This document shows positions 34,206 to 45,200 of a stretch of 64,000 nucleotides of DNA, piece after piece. Position 1 is the stretch's first letter, and each line of letters begins with the position of its first letter. The position numbers and the translations under genes are program-made. The stretch is from Oscheius sp. JU75 (Eukaryota; Nematoda; Chromadorea; Rhabditida; Rhabditidae). The notes under the pieces were generated by a model. The model did not search any database, was not told where the DNA came from, and saw only the letters and a program-made list of their open reading frames with translations. The DNA lies in NCBI GenBank assembly GCA_037178855.1, contig JASJZC010000005.1:9176001-9240000 (forward strand), read 5' to 3'.

Positions 34206-35256
34206 ATGGAGTCCGACGGACGCCTCAAGGCGTACAAGTTTGTTGCCTATGCGGCTGTTTCCTTTTCCATTGTTGCCGTTCTCAGTGTGGTGATGGCCCT
34301 TCCCATGGTCTACAACTATGTGAGCCATGTCAGAAGACAGATGCACCACGAGATCTCCTTCTGCAAAGTATTGTCCCCATTTTACCTGGTACAATTCAAA
34401 ACTTTAGGGATCGGCTAAGGACATCTTTGCCGAGGTCAACTTCATGAAGGAGCACTCCAACGCTCCACCCAGGAACAGAACTGCCCGTCAGGCCGCCTAC
34501 GGAACCGGTGCCAGTACCGGAGTCCACGGTGGTGGTGCCGAGGTCAGTGGAAATCTGCAATGCGAGGGTTGCTGTCTCCCCGGGCCTCCTGGACCCGCTG
34601 GTGCCCCCGGAAAGCCCGGAAAGCCTGGTCGTCCCGGAGCTCCTGGAGCCCCTGGAGTACCCGGAAAGCCACCAAACAGTCCCTGCGAGCCCACGACTCC
34701 TCCTCCGTGCAAGCCCTGTCCTCAGGGACCACCCGGCCCACCTGGGCCTCCTGGAAGCCCTGGAGGTAACTTAGAATTCGTGCAATCGAACAAATCCAAA
34801 TAATCTAGATCCTGGAGAGAGTGGCACCCCTGGCCGCCCTGGAAACGACGGAACCAATGGACTGCCCGGACCTCGAGGACCCCCCGGCCCACCTGGAGAC
34901 TCTGGAGTACCTGGACCTCAAGGAGACCCCGGAGCCCCAGCCACAAGCGAGCCTCTCATTCCTGGAGAGCCCGGAGAGCCTGGAGATCCTGGTAAGTATC
35001 ATTCTTTGCGAACTTAAACGTAACTTTAGGGCCGGCTGGACCTCCTGGTGCCCCTGGTGCTCCCGGAAACGATGGACCCCCAGGACCTCCCGGCCCCAAG
35101 GGAGCCCAAGGACCCGACGGACCCCCAGGTGCCGACGGAGCCGCTGGACCTCCTGGACCCTCTGGACCCCAGGGAACCAACGGAGAGAAGGGAATCTGTC
35201 CCAAGTACTGTGCTATCGACGGAGGAGTCTTCTTCGAGGACGGAACTCGACGCTAA
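34206..35256 (+). CDS. Cuticle collagen
   Basis: Nematode cuticle collagen secreted by the hypodermis. N-terminus [20 protein letters not shown] with a signal-anchor helix, then [19 protein letters not shown], the usual N-terminal domain, and [18 protein letters not shown] short non-repeat with [10 protein letters not shown] precedes a Cys cluster ([10 protein letters not shown]). Gly-X-Y blocks are interrupted by a Cys/Pro spacer ([17 protein letters not shown]) and by PATSEPLIP. The C-terminus [19 protein letters not shown] is characteristic of the SQT-3/COL-1-like group. Three introns are 35-45 bases. Pro in Y positions is a target for the prolyl 4-hydroxylase encoded 7 kb downstream. Confidence 0.95.
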
Positions 35257-35451
35257 TAACTTCCCTCGTTTCTCTTTGCTCATTTCTTGGCAGTGCAATG
35301 CGTCAGGCACAAATAAACTGGTTCAGAGTCAGCCGTGTTTTTCGATAATCAGAGTTCTGAGCTTGGGGCTCTGAATGGAATAAACAGCGTAAAAACTGGG
35401 AATACATTAATCGCCACCAAAATTGGGTGTTTTGACTGGGTTGGTTGACAG

Positions 35452-35458
35452 TATAAAA
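35452..35458 (+). promoter_or_regulatory. TATA box for the peptide gene at 35497
   Basis: TATAAAA 45 bases before the ATG. Confidence 0.65.
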
Positions 35459-35496
35459 CGAGCAATGACACTCATATTTCCAACACAGCGAAAACC

Positions 35497-35783
35497 ATGT
35501 CTACTTCTCTACTTTGTCTACTTTTTCTCGGTAATAGCTCACTTATTCTTCTATTGTAACTGAGCTTTCAGTTTGTGGAAACCAGGCTCGCACCGCTATA
35601 AAAAGGGATGGGCCGATCTTTTCTCATGAGTTGAGCGAAGTCTCTGCTAGTACTCCTTTGGAACAAGGAGATGAAGTAACAACCGTAACTGAAAGCACTC
35701 TTACTCCAATGGAATCTGAGAATGGAGACCATGATCGGTCTCCCTTTGAGAGACTGAAGGGATGGATTAATATTTGGTACTGA
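35497..35783 (+). CDS. Small secreted acidic Ser/Thr-rich peptide (81 residues)
   Basis: Exons 35497-35530 (34 bases) and 35572-35783, phase-1 intron. The protein opens MSTSLLCLLFLVCGNQA, a signal peptide almost identical in its first ten residues to the gene at 52795. A dibasic site follows soon (TAIKRDGP), then SEVSASTPLEQGDEVTTVTE and STLTPMESENGDHDRSPF, ending LKGWINIWY. The dibasic site could release a mature peptide. An AATTAAA-type signal follows. Function unknown; processing to a peptide hormone or effector is only a guess. Confidence 0.6.
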
Positions 35784-36219
35784 GGACAATGAATCACGTC
35801 TATCAGATTTTTGCTAATCTTTCTCAATTAAATTATTCAAGGTAACTGGCACACTTTCTTCGTGCTTCCACAGTTCTCTCTGTGGGAATACAGTAATGAA
35901 AACTGGTAACTAATTCTCCTAGTTTTCTGTACGTCTAACCTCAATGTGTGTCTGCAAAACGTAGTACTAGTCTAATGTACTTCAAGCGGTCGATTAGGGC
36001 TAGCGGGGAACAGTATCTTTGTAGAACGTACCAACATTGACCTGTCTCTGTCTTTCTTTCTACACGTTCAAGAGTCGATAACACAAAACACGATACGAGC
36101 CTGACCAGCATTTGCTGGAGCTGGTCTACATTATGCTAATGGCTGTTTTGCACGTATTGACAATCAGAAAACAACTGGTTCTGTGCTAGAAAAAATGTTA
36201 GTTGTATGCAGTAACTCGG

Positions 36220-36226
36220 TATAAAA
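36220..36226 (+). promoter_or_regulatory. TATA box for the collagen-like mini-peptide at 36256
   Basis: TATAAAA 36 bases before the ATG. Confidence 0.65.
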
Positions 36227-36255
36227 AGAGAAGCATTGTAAATTGTAGTCAGCAA

Positions 36256-36531
36256 ATGATGAAACTTAGTCTGCTTCTTCTCTCCCTTTTTGGTAGGCGA
36301 TCTTATTAAGTATTTCAATCGTTTTCAGTTTATTCTGCCTTCTCTGCTCCCGTTGACGAAACTTCGGATCCGCCAATGGGCGAGACTGCCGGTCCTATTG
36401 AGCCTCCTGGAGAAGATGGAATGCCCTTAGGACCACGACCGGGAATGCCTGGAGCTCCCGGAGGAGACAGCTCAGGCGCGGTATGCTTCAGAGTCTGTGT
36501 CACTGGAGAAGGCGGTTTCTCTCTAGGATAA
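36256..36531 (+). CDS. Secreted collagen-like mini-peptide with two C-terminal cysteines (79 residues)
   Basis: Exons 36256-36292 (37 bases) and 36329-36531, phase-1 intron of 36 bases. Signal peptide MMKLSLLLLSLFVYSAFSA. The mature part is acidic (PVDETSDPPMGETAGPIEPP), then a few imperfect Gly-X-Y-like triplets (GMPLGPRPGMPGAPGGD) and a Cys-containing end (GAVCFRVCVTGEGGFSLG). It is too short for a stable triple helix by itself. An AATAAA follows the stop. It sits between a cuticle collagen and a minus-strand relative at 36686-37178. Possible roles are cuticle accessory or extracellular effector; unproven. Confidence 0.6.
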
Positions 36532-36685
36532 TGTTCTATTGAATAAACTGTTTTGTAAGTTTCTGAGAAAAAAGCGAGAAGTGGAGAGACAGGGTGATGT
36601 AGAGAATTATCTTACCTGCTTCGCCAAAATACTTCTAGTTCAGTCAATCACACGACTAGACAAAAGACAATGTTTGAAGCTTGGG

Positions 36686-37178
36686 TCATAGGCTCTTTCG
36701 GATAACCAAACTATACGACGTCAAATACTTTATTTCAATTCTCTCTCCCAATGCACAAGCTTTGTAACAGGTTTTAGCGCCATCACAAACGTCGAAGCAG
36801 ATTTCTCCATTGCCTCCTCTTAGAATTCCTGGTGGACCAGGATGTCCGGCCAGACATGGTGGTCCCATGCTTTCCAATCGTTCTATGTCAGTAAACCAAC
36901 TAAATTGTTGTTTTACAAGAAGCTTGCAGCAAATGTGGAAGGATAGCGCAGTGGCAGCCGGCGCTAATAAAAGGGTCACAAGTACGATTCCGCCTTTGGG
37001 CAGCTTTGGAACGTAATGCGCCGCGACCTGGCCCCTCGGAAAGCTTCCGCAACAGTCGGCGTCGCAAGACCTCGCAGGTGCTTGACAGTGCTCTCCAAGG
37101 AACTCTGCCGTTGCTTCGGATATAAATTATACCTTTATCTTTACCGCAAATCAGTAAAAGTAAAAGTTTTGCATCCAT
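36686..37178 (-). CDS. Secreted collagen-like, cysteine-rich mini-peptide
   Basis: Exon 1 37178-37145 (34 bases, MDAKLLLLLIC) and exon 2 from about 36882 to the stop at 36686, joined in phase 1 across a 262-base intron. The mature chain has a short Gly-Pro-rich stretch (MGPPCLAGHPGPPGILRGG) then GEICFDVCDGAKTCYKACAL with four closely spaced cysteines, and a hydrophobic tail. It mirrors the plus-strand gene at 36256 (Gly-Pro part, then C-X3-C). The intron contains a decayed tRNA-like element, an unusual length for this genome. The signal peptide is short, so the exon 1 join is less certain. Confidence 0.45.
36936..37010 (+). repeat. Decayed tRNA-like sequence, possible SINE head
   Basis: Contains an A-box-like GATAGCGCAGTGGC and a B-box-like AAGTACGATTCC at tRNA spacing, but the arms no longer pair well. 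GC-rich unique-looking sequence follows to about 37110. The arrangement of RNA polymerase III boxes plus unrelated tail is what a tRNA-derived SINE looks like. Confidence 0.4.
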
Positions 37179-37849
37179 ATACCATCTTATGAAAAGCTCT
37201 TTTGCTTTTTTATAATTATAGAAACAAAAAGAGAACATCTAGTTTAAAATGTCCTCGCGTCTCTGTCTGTCTGTCTGAAGCCAATATTGCCAATTAGTGT
37301 GCACTATTTTGTACGCACACTAATTGTTTGCAAGTCAAGCCAAATCGAGTCAGTTCGGGAAGTAGGTTTGTTGGGGGGATGTTGCTTCTGTCACGGTACC
37401 TCGATTGGAGGAAATGCGGACAGATTGAAGTGGGAAGAAAGGGTCACGACAGTTGGACAGAAGAAAGTAGAAATCGAGCAGTTTTGGAAGGATCAGGTTA
37501 TTACTGGCATTAAACCCCAAGGAGCAATAGCATTACTTGGACAGGGAGTTAGGTTGAGGAATGGGAAATGGGTTCAAAGAGTGAAAGGGAAGTGGGTTTG
37601 AGGGATAGAAAGTGGGGTCAAAGAGTGGAAAGTGAGTTTCACTTATTAGAAATGACATCAGCAATCGTTTTTGCTGGGGAAAGGACAAGGTAGATATGCC
37701 TCAAGGGGCCCAACAGGTTAGGCAGCCTAGCTTGTTTATTTTCAATCTCTCCGTTTCATAATCCACTTAAATCAACTTTGCAACATTTTTCCTAAAAAAC
37801 ATGTTGTTTTCACCAGGTAAATCAGCTTTTATAGTTTTTGCTCTGTCAG

Positions 37850-37856
37850 TATAAAA
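37850..37856 (+). promoter_or_regulatory. TATA box deciding the start of the peptide gene at 37889
   Basis: TATAAAA 39 bases before the ATG at 37889 but only 21 before the ATG at 37871, favouring 37889 as start. Confidence 0.55.
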
Positions 37857-37888
37857 AGTTTTTTTTTTCCATGTTGACTATACCGAGC

Positions 37889-38122
37889 ATGTTCACAAGA
37901 CTTCTCCTCCTCTTCTTCATTTGTAACTATTATATTTCGTTCCTAACCGCAATTTCAGCAACAATTGTCTTCGCCCAACACGGTCCCAGTGGCCCTGGTG
38001 GCCACGGCGATAACGGTGATCACAGTGCTCCTGGAAGCCCAGGAAGCTGGTGCGGCGACAGCTTATGTTTCTTCCCAGACACCTGTCAAATTAAGAGAGG
38101 CGGCTGTCGTTGGGTTTGGTAA
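37889..38122 (+). CDS. Secreted Gly-rich peptide with a four-cysteine C-terminal module (65 residues)
   Basis: Exons 37889-37922 (34 bases) and 37959-38122, phase-1 intron. Signal peptide MFTRLLLLFFISTIVFA, then a collagen-like start HGPSGPGGHGDNGDHSAPG and a cysteine module with WCGDSLCFFPDTC and GGCRWVW at the end. The upstream ATG at 37871 is in frame but too near the TATA box. The module resembles small disulfide-bonded extracellular peptides in general; no named family is claimed. It belongs to the same architectural family as its neighbours. Confidence 0.6.
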   Translation: MFTRLLLLFFICNYYISFLTAISATIVFAQHGPSGPGGHGDNGDHSAPGSPGSWCGDSLCFFPDTCQIKRGGCRWVW

Positions 38123-38633
38123 GCAAAACCTAGTTATCAAAGAATTAGGCGTTTTCAAGCAATCAGCCAAGCTACACCTGTGTCAGACAAGGTCATGGTC
38201 GTTAAACTACAAGCAATTATCTTCGTTTGTACATGGACAATAAAGTATTTTTCGCGGAACTTCTAGACCATTGTTCCAAGAGTTCAGAACAGTGATGTTA
38301 GTAAATAAGTCACACACACATCAATCGAGCTTGAATTTTTGCATTTTATATATCCAAGACGATGGCCTTTAAAGAAATATGAACCGACTTAATAGGCTAT
38401 GGTATCCTACTACGAAAGCCCTGTAGACGATGGAGAGTCGAAATTGAAATTCTCCAAGCTCTACATTGAAATTTCACTGTTGCAGTTTGCTCGTTCCTAA
38501 TCTGGGTTACTGAACTTCAACGCTCAATCGTCTTAAAATCAAGTTTGCAACCGATTGGTCAACATGTTTTTATCAGTAAACCTCTTAACTGCCCCTTTAA
38601 ATGAACTCTAATCAAAGAGTTATCAATACGACA

Positions 38634-38837
38634 ATGCTGATCAAGCTTCTTCTGGTTTTCTTGTTTGGTAAGTTCAGTGGTCGGAAACGCTAACTAGTTA
38701 CAGTTGGTTTCATCTATGGACTACTCCCTGTCAACTGTGGAGGCATAATTTGTCCCCTCGGGCAGATTTGTCAGAATTCAAATCCACCAAGAAACTGTCA
38801 TCGGTACTTTTACAATGGACAATGGCACTGGATTTGA
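38634..38837 (+). CDS. Small secreted cysteine peptide (55 residues)
   Basis: Exons 38634-38667 (34 bases) and 38704-38837, phase-1 intron of 36 bases. MLIKLLLVFLFVGFIYG is a clear signal peptide; the mature part LLPVNCGGIICPLGQICQNS contains Cys at regular spacing and the end reads NCHRYFYNGQWHWI. Four cysteines allow two disulfides. Unlike its neighbours no good TATA box was seen at the usual spot. Aromatic-rich C-terminus is similar in style to the peptide at 37889 (both end in Trp-containing tails). Function unknown. Confidence 0.6.
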
Positions 38838-38986
38838 TAGGTTGTCCGCTCTTCAAAACTGTCAATTTTCAGCACGATTGACGAGCTCCGATGTGGACCC
38901 CTTCCACAATGATTGATGTGAAAAATTGGCGAAAAATGAAGCTTTCATCGAATGTACACATAATTACTACACAGGTCGTCATAAGA

Positions 38987-40182
38987 TTACTTTCCCCAGT
39001 AGGGATTGCTTCCGTAGCTGTAGCCTCCCTGATATCCTCCTCCATAACTGCCGGGGTAGCCTCCACTTCCCATGGAGCTGCTGCCTCCGTAGCCTCCCAT
39101 TCCGAAGCGAGGACCCATTCCCATTCCGGAACCACTCCAGTAAGAGCCCTGTTGACCGAAACCGGAGCCTGGATAGCCACCGAAACCACTGTTGAAGCTA
39201 CCGTAGCTTCCCATGCGGTTATGGTAGTGTTGGTGGTGGTTACTATGAAAGGTTTGTAAGGTAAACTTGTAGGTATTCTTACAAATGACTGGCGTGACTG
39301 GCAGAGGAGCTGTAGCTTCGCCGCTTTCGTATGTGCTCGGCAGTTGAGAAGGAAAGTACTGAAAACACATTGTACAAAGACTAGTTGGTTCTACAGCCAC
39401 TTCAGCAAATCAAGCCTACTTCTCACACAAAGTAGAAAACTCTTTATGTTCAAATGACTGGAAGCAGTCAAGAATATCGTCGACCTATTGGTGTCGGTTG
39501 TTCAGTAGGGAAAAATTTGCACAATTGTGGAAGTAAGAACTGTTGTTGCCGCTGTGAAAGACAGCACATGTGGAAAAACGATTAGAGTGGGCTGATTTGC
39601 ATAATCTTCCGGAAGCAATATTGTGTTGTTTTGAAACCCGAAATTAAATGAAGATCATTTGCCAGTCACTTGGCGCATTAATTCTCCAAAAATGTGGTCG
39701 CCTTGCCTGCTTGAAACTTGAAGAAATATTTTTCTGTACACTGATTGATTTAGCCTGCGGACACGTAAACTTTTTGAACCGGCGGGAGTCCATCGAAAAT
39801 ATCTATGAAAGAGAGCGAGGGGAAGAGCACCTGTCACCCTAAAGGACAGCTTGAGTCACTTCCAGAGGCTTCCAGAGTTTCTCACGTTCTTTCTCCTTGC
39901 CGCAAGCTCTTATTGCACATTGTTACTTTAATTGTGAACTATGACGGGTATAACAGTTATTCGCTGCAGCGTGTCTCGGAAACATTAGCCGGCTGCTACG
40001 CCAAGTTGAAACGGGTGAGACATGCCGAAATGGAATAAATCTGCAAAAAACACACAAATCGTAGTGTTTTGAATAGAATGGACCTACACTCGAACTCTAT
40101 TGCTGGTGTTTTTGTGCGAAAAATAGAAATATTAAAACTTACCAGCTAGAAGAACAGCTACTGTGACCAAAAGAGCTCGCAT
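38987..40182 (-). CDS. Secreted Gly/Ser/Tyr-rich peptide precursor with furin-like site
   Basis: Exons 40182-40143 (40 bases, phase 1), 39358-39283 and 39242-38987. Signal peptide MRALLVTVAVLLAVLSFSTA, then EHIRKRRSYSSSASHASH holding a tetrabasic RKRR furin-like site, a His-rich piece (FNHHQHYHNRMGSYGSFN), and a long Gly/Tyr/Ser chain such as FGGYPGSGFGQQG and MGGYGGSSSMGSGGYPG, ending SYGSNPYWGK. The Gly/Tyr-rich mature form resembles nematode epidermal nlp/cnc-type antimicrobial peptides in style, or a cuticle glue; this is an inference. A TATATAAG lies about 80 bases upstream. The first intron (about 780 bases) is long for this genome. Confidence 0.6.
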
Positions 40183-42241
40183 CTTTTTCCTTCTTTATTC
40201 AATTAACTGTAGTAGGTGGCAGACGTAATGGGCAGTCTGTTGACCGTGCTTACGCTTCCTTATATAGTGTACACACTTGCCCAAAAACTTTCGGCCATTT
40301 CAGCTTCTTATTGTTTTGTCGCGTCCACACAACAAAGAAGTTGCTGTAATGCTTAGTGCCCCTTACCGAATGATGACGCATTCAATTGGACGAGTAACTG
40401 TGTCTATAAGAAGGATTCTTTGTCTGGTCCAAGTTTCTCTTTGAAAATATTTTATTCAGACAGGTTCTGCTGTCCAAATTGCCTTGATCTCGTATAAGTT
40501 AATGACAGGATCTTGTTTGCTAATGGGAGAGGGGATCTAGTTGTCGACCCCACAACTATACCCGACTAATAGATTAGAGAGCGAAGTGTAAGGCCAAGAC
40601 TGGGTCAGCGGACAGCCGATTTTGCATTGCGCACGCGCACTTTCAACCTGTGCCGAGGGTGAGGGGAGGTCCTCATCCTTGACCAGTATCTCTCACCCTA
40701 TTCTAATCCAATTAGAAGTTTCTTTTAGTATAGGATTTCTATTGTGTTTGGGTCAGTGTCGCATCTTTTTGTCGGTCATTGCTAGCTCCTATCACACCTG
40801 CTCGTTTGATCCCCAGAGGTTGATCGTGTGGCTAGACGACACCTCATACATCCTCTGTCAAGCCAATATCGAGCTCTGTTTCTCAAAATCGCCACCATAA
40901 GTCTAATATGTTACTGGTTCGGGTTTTCCGCTCCTGGTCTCCACATTTGTCGCGGACGGAAATATAAAGGAAAAGATAAAATCTTGCATTCTCTGTTCAT
41001 AAACTAGATTAAGGAACGTGAGATTCCGCAACTAGAGCACCTGTGTACGTGCGCAATGGAGCGGTCACTCAGTCACACCCTTGCTATTGTTATGTCTCGG
41101 GCATAAACTATGGCTATCCTCGCACTGCCCTCAGACGGCTGTCTGACATCTGTCTGCGATATCTCACGAAAATGACTAGGTAGTGATCAAAGAGTAGTGG
41201 TTGATATTCAGTTTTGTCTTTGTCTTTGGCATCATCCTCATTTCTGTTCCATTCGGAAAGCATATGTTTTCTAAATCCCAATCTCATTCAATGCGACTAA
41301 CTGCCTGATAAATCAAGTGATCTCCCTTTTCTGCTCTTCTGGAAACAGCTGAGACCAGAGGATTTTCCTGGATTCAGTGACTGGAGCTCTGGTTCGAAGA
41401 TTTCCTATTAGTGGAATGTATGGAATGCTCTTTCTCTCTACTAGTGTGACTACGATAAAGCTGCAGAACATTGAAAACTGAAAGATATTGTGGAAAGTAT
41501 TCAAGCTTCAACTATTTTTTGATAATTCAGAGAAGTTTCACGTTTAAAAGTTAACTGAGTTCTACTAAGATTCTAAATCACGAAGCTCTTCTGTTTTCTG
41601 CTAGCATTTCCCTGCAAAAATCCTTGATGAAACTTTGCCCGAATTACTGTTTTCACCCTTACTCCTATCACAAGTTTTAGTCAGCTTTGGTCGACACCCC
41701 GACTTCGCTTCGTAAAATAGTTTTTGTAACATGTTGTTGAGTAGAATAAACAGCATTAAGTTGGAGCGTATCTGTTATGCAACACTCCTTGTTAACCCCA
41801 AAACAATAACACATTGATTATGCTAACCATGCTTCTCTGTTCCTTCCTGCCAAATTGACCTTGAGTTCCTCCCATGCACAGATAGCTTTACCGGCTATCG
41901 TTTCGCTGACGTGTTCCTTTCTCTCTTCTTTATTTTGATCAGCCGTTGGCAGTTTTTCTCGCGCCGACGCACTTCTTAAATATATAGGGGGTTCCGTGCA
42001 CGATTCGGTGTTCTTTAAGATGAGAGAGACAGCATTAACGGCAAGGAGAGGCAGCCCCAGCGTCCTACGACCAGTTGGAACGAGTTCCCGGACGTGCGGG
42101 TTACGAAATCTTCGCGCTGCTTCTTCTGTTTTCCTCGTACCCAGGCCCGTATAAGAGTGCCGCTGTGACGCGGGGCGCTTTAATCGTTCTCACGTAGCCA
42201 TTCCTAATCTTTCTAGAACTTCCTTTCTCAAACCTTCAAAA
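40183..42241. other. Intergenic, one weak ORF
   Basis: About 2 kb between divergent genes. A minus-strand frame at 41313-41504 has a hydrophobic start (MFCSFIVVTLVERK) after a TTTCAG, but no first exon or TATA box could be found. GC-richer sequence at 41960-42180 is the likely promoter and 5' UTR of the hydroxylase, with TATATA near 41980. Confidence 0.4.
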
Positions 42242-45200
42242 ATGAAACATTTCCAGAGTTCAGCAACCGCAATGATTCTTCGATTTTTGACCCTTGCGGT
42301 CGCCGTGACCTCTGCTGACCTCTTCACCTCCATTGCGGACATGGAAGCCATGATTGAGTCCGATTCTTATCTGCCGAACGTGATGGAACAGTTTGTAAGG
42401 GAACAGGAGAATAGGATAGACAGGCTGAAGGGGTAAGTAGACTTCGATAATGTGCTTGATATGCAAAGTTGTAGACTGGTTCTAGAGTACAAGAAGGCAA
42501 CAAAGCCTAAAGCTGAGAGGAATACGGATGTCACCAACCCGATTAGCGCTTTCTTGATCATCAAAGATAAGGTGAGTGTCACTATTGTACTCTGTTGACA
42601 ATTATGATCTCTACCCTATTGGTTTTTTAAAAATGCTCGTGCATCCGGCACCCTTTTTTTATTACTCAGGAAAGCTCTTCGTAGAGCTGTCTTCTTGAAA
42701 ATATCTGGTAACTTGAACCCAGAGTAAACAACTTCAAAGAATCTACCAGTTATCAAGCTTTGGTACTTTTTAATTTGACAACGTTCTGTGGCACTTGTCA
42801 GCCCAACTATTATGGTTTTCGGAAAAATGAGTCGGTCAGTTACTCATTGCACCGAAGACACTGACGGGACGATGTGAAATTCAAGAGAAGGCAGAGCTTA
42901 AAGAGACTCTAAATATCGTTTTGGCTTAATTCATTTTCAGCTCCGGCAATGGAAAGGCATCCAAGCACGTATGCAAGAGAACAACGCCCAGGAACTGGCG
43001 GCTCGTATCGAGAACGGCGACTACGGAGTCATGTATCCTTCTGAAGACGACTTCAAGGGAGCTGCTATTGCTCTTCTCCGTCTCCAAGATACCTACCGTC
43101 TTGATCCCCATGAGTTGGCCGAAGGAAGAATCTACCACGATCAGTTGAACAGAACCCTGGATTCTGGAGACTGCTTCCAGATCGGAAAGGCCGCCTACAA
43201 TGATGAGGACTACTACCACACGGTGCAGTGGATGCTGGAAGCTGAAACTCAGCTCGCCAAGGAAGGAGAAGAGGGTGTTGCCAACCGAGAAGACATATTG
43301 GAGTACCTTTCTTTTGCTCTTTACAAGCAAGGAAATCTGAAGCATGCTCTGAAATATGTGGAGGAGCTCGCCACTTTGAGTGAGTTAATTGACAGAAAGA
43401 GACAAGGATACGAGAAAAAAAAAGCAGGGACAGTTCAAAAAAATTGTAAAACGAGCTGACGAGAGTGGGATTCGAACCCACGCCTCCGGGGAGACTGGTG
43501 CCTAAAACCAGCGCCTTAGACCACTCGGCCATCTCGCCATGTGAGATAGTTATTAAGTTTTCGTTGCAGACCCAAAGCACCCAAGAGCCAAGGGTAACAT
43601 CAAATGGTACGAAGATCTTCTAGCCGAGGAGGGAGTCAAGAAGTCCGACATGAGGAAGCATCTTGGGAATATCGAGAATCGTCGACCCAGCAGTGTTCTT
43701 GGTAACAAGGAAAGAACCATGTACGAGGCTTTGTGCAGGAATGAAGTCCCAAGAGTGAGTCCTCTAGCTTTTGAAAGACGGAACAATTTTTCAGAGCCCT
43801 AAAGATACATCCAAACTGTACTGCTACTACAAGAGAGGTACCTAGATTTGATGACGACAGGTCGAAAAAAACGTCAATGTGTTTGTGAAAACTGGAACTC
43901 TCGTTTTACGTCAAAAGTGGTCGGAGATCTGTCTCAAGCTATTAGAAATGAACTAGTAGTGCTAGAGCTCAGCCACTCTCACAAAAATTATGATTCTAAC
44001 TAGCATGATTCCTAGTTCCAATACATCAAAATGGTTTAAACCTAGGTTAAAGAAGCTATGTTAATGTTCGTAGTTCAAAAAACAATCTTTTACCCAGCGA
44101 TAACGTTTATTCAACTAGTTCAGAATGAGAACTTTAAAACGTCTAGGAATTTTTCTTGGCTGATCCATCGCAGCCGACGATTTCTTTTCCTCAGCTAAAA
44201 GAAAACCCTGTTTTTCCATTTGGTACTCTGTCCGAAAAAAAAAACTTCCAACTCTTGGCTAATCAATAACGCTCTACTGGTTCATATCGTATGATCATTG
44301 CTACGCCTCTCAACAGCTGAAAACAATGGTTTTGTTAAACAAAGACCTACAAAAAGATCTCCATTCAGAGTAGCAGACAGGTCATATATACAGTTGTCAA
44401 CTTTATCCTTCCAGTCTTTACAATTTCCTTAACTACAATCGTTCAGACCGTCCCTTCCTTGTCTACGCTCCTCTGAAAGTTGAAATTATGCGGTTCAGTC
44501 CGTTGGCAGTTCTGTTCAAGGATGTTGTTCATGACTCGGAAATCGAAGTTATTCAGGAGTTGGCCAAGCCCAGGGTGAGAGGATAAAATCCGTGTTTTAT
44601 TCCTGTATTCAGTTGGCACGAGCCACAGTTCACGACTCTGCTACTGGGAAACTTGTCCACGCAAGCTACAGAATCAGCAAAAGTGCTTGGCTGAAGGGAT
44701 GGGAACATGAGGTGGTTGAAAGAGTTAACAAGAGAATCGATCTGATGACCAATTTGGACATGGATACAGCTGAGGAGCTACAGGTTGGCCGTTTTCACTG
44801 TCACTGTCTCTACCTCTTTTTTGGTCTTGTACTGCTGACTGAATAACCGTCTTTCTAGATTGCTAACTACGGCATTGGAGGTCACTACGATCCTCACTTC
44901 GACCATTCCCGCAAGGAAGAAACCAAATCTTTTGAAGGACTCGGTACCGGAAACAGAATAGCGACTGTACTCTTCTATGTAAGCATGACGTTCTTTTCCT
45001 CCCAGTTCCTATATTTATAGATGAGTCAACCCAAATTCGGAGGCGGAACAGTCTTCACCGATGCCAAATCAACCATCTACCCTAGCAAAAATGATGCCCT
45101 CTTCTGGTATAATCTGTACAAGCAGGGAGACGGCAATCCTCAGACAAGACACGCTGCTTGTCCCGTCTTGGTTGGAGTCAAATGGGTAAGAGTTTGATTT

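Noticed and set aside
34497-35310. Several antisense frames over the collagen gene
   Set aside because: Shadow frames caused by the GGN-CCN repeat composition of collagen.
43065-43580. 171-residue minus-strand frame
   Set aside because: Antisense of hydroxylase exons plus the tRNA-Leu; the tRNA gives its SNPTLV-like peptide.
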